Source: Belliella pelovolcani (GTDB taxonomy: Bacteria > Bacteroidota > Bacteroidia > Cytophagales > Cyclobacteriaceae). Taken from it: DNA of 64,000 nucleotides. Where the stretch lies: the NCBI RefSeq assembly GCF_900156785.1, contig NZ_FTOP01000001.1, forward strand, positions 62,001 through 126,000, in the 5' to 3' direction. Below, piece after piece: positions 63,923 through 64,000 of this stretch (positions are counted from its first letter, which is position 1; the number at the start of each line of letters is the position of its first letter). The notes under the pieces are model-generated. The model was given only the letters and a program-made list of their open reading frames with translations. It did no database searches and had not been told where the DNA came from. A program made the position numbers and the translations under genes.

Positions 63923-64000
63923 ATGATCCTGGACAATCAAACAGTAGGAAAAAATATCTCTCTCTTCCGTAAATTGAGACAGAAAAAAGCCTTTGAAGTA
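63923..64000 (+). CDS. XRE-type HTH regulator, cut by right edge
   Basis: 26 codons visible: MILDNQTVGKNISLFRKLRQ and KKAFEV. The GKNISLFRKLRQKKAFEV pattern is a typical beginning of an HTH_3 protein. Divergent from the 63281 regulator. Confidence 0.6.
   Translation, partial: MILDNQTVGKNISLFRKLRQKKAFEV

Overview
The window is a chromosomal segment of a Bacteroidota bacterium, most likely a Cytophagales member close to Algoriphagus and other Cyclobacteriaceae (lineage is an inference). Evidence: a PorT gene of the type IX secretion system (T9SS), a T9SS-type C-terminal sorting domain on a secreted protein, a DUF5606 gene, almost no Shine-Dalgarno sequences, and several promoters of the Bacteroidota form TTG-N18/19-TAnnTTTG.

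Positions 1-44550 are mainly core genome: rlmN (cut by the left edge), an App1-like phosphatase, a cyanophycinase-like lipoprotein, porT, ubiE/menG, engB, DUF5606, fbp, an aspartate kinase, fructosamine kinase, LMW-PTP, a Fur/PerR regulator with its peroxiredoxin, waaA, rsgA, a phosphoribosyltransferase, panB, a TPR histidine kinase with LuxR-type response regulator, envelope proteins, murF, DUF2461, a HAD phosphatase, tRNA-Pro(GGG), an alpha/beta hydrolase, pdxJ, yqeY, cvpA, pabA/trpG, two M14 metallopeptidase homologues (the first apparently catalytically dead), thioredoxin, an M28 peptidase, gcvP, a six-bladed propeller lipoprotein with a small Cys-rich secreted peptide, der and era. Intergenic DNA here carries unusual repeats: two nearly G-free tracts (about 27.2-27.6 and 30.0-30.3 kb), dispersed ACCTTTGAGGT-type palindromes and a MITE-like element at 40.25 kb.

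From about 45.0 kb to the right edge the DNA is AT-rich and its gene content is typical of a defence island. Its left boundary looks like an integration scar: the 3' end of a minus-strand tRNA gene (44984-45003) without its 5' part, followed on that strand by an intact terminator. The complete tRNA and an integrase would be expected beyond the right edge. The island holds a membrane-anchored HNH protein, a complete QatABCD anti-phage system, an RloA-type ATPase whose rloB partner is reduced to a fused N- and C-terminal remnant, a Fic protein with a double inverted-repeat operator, a HigBA toxin-antitoxin pair with a perfect palindromic operator, a YbjQ-domain protein, an ApeA-like HEPN protein translationally coupled to a large type IIG restriction-modification enzyme, and a cluster of three XRE regulators at the right edge.

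The Qat operon and the IIG/HEPN pair are the best supported functional defence units. The most unusual observations are the M14 homologue with an inverted zinc motif, the rloB deletion remnant, the tRNA-end scar, and the perfect 35-bp palindrome read in frame inside the IIG methylase.
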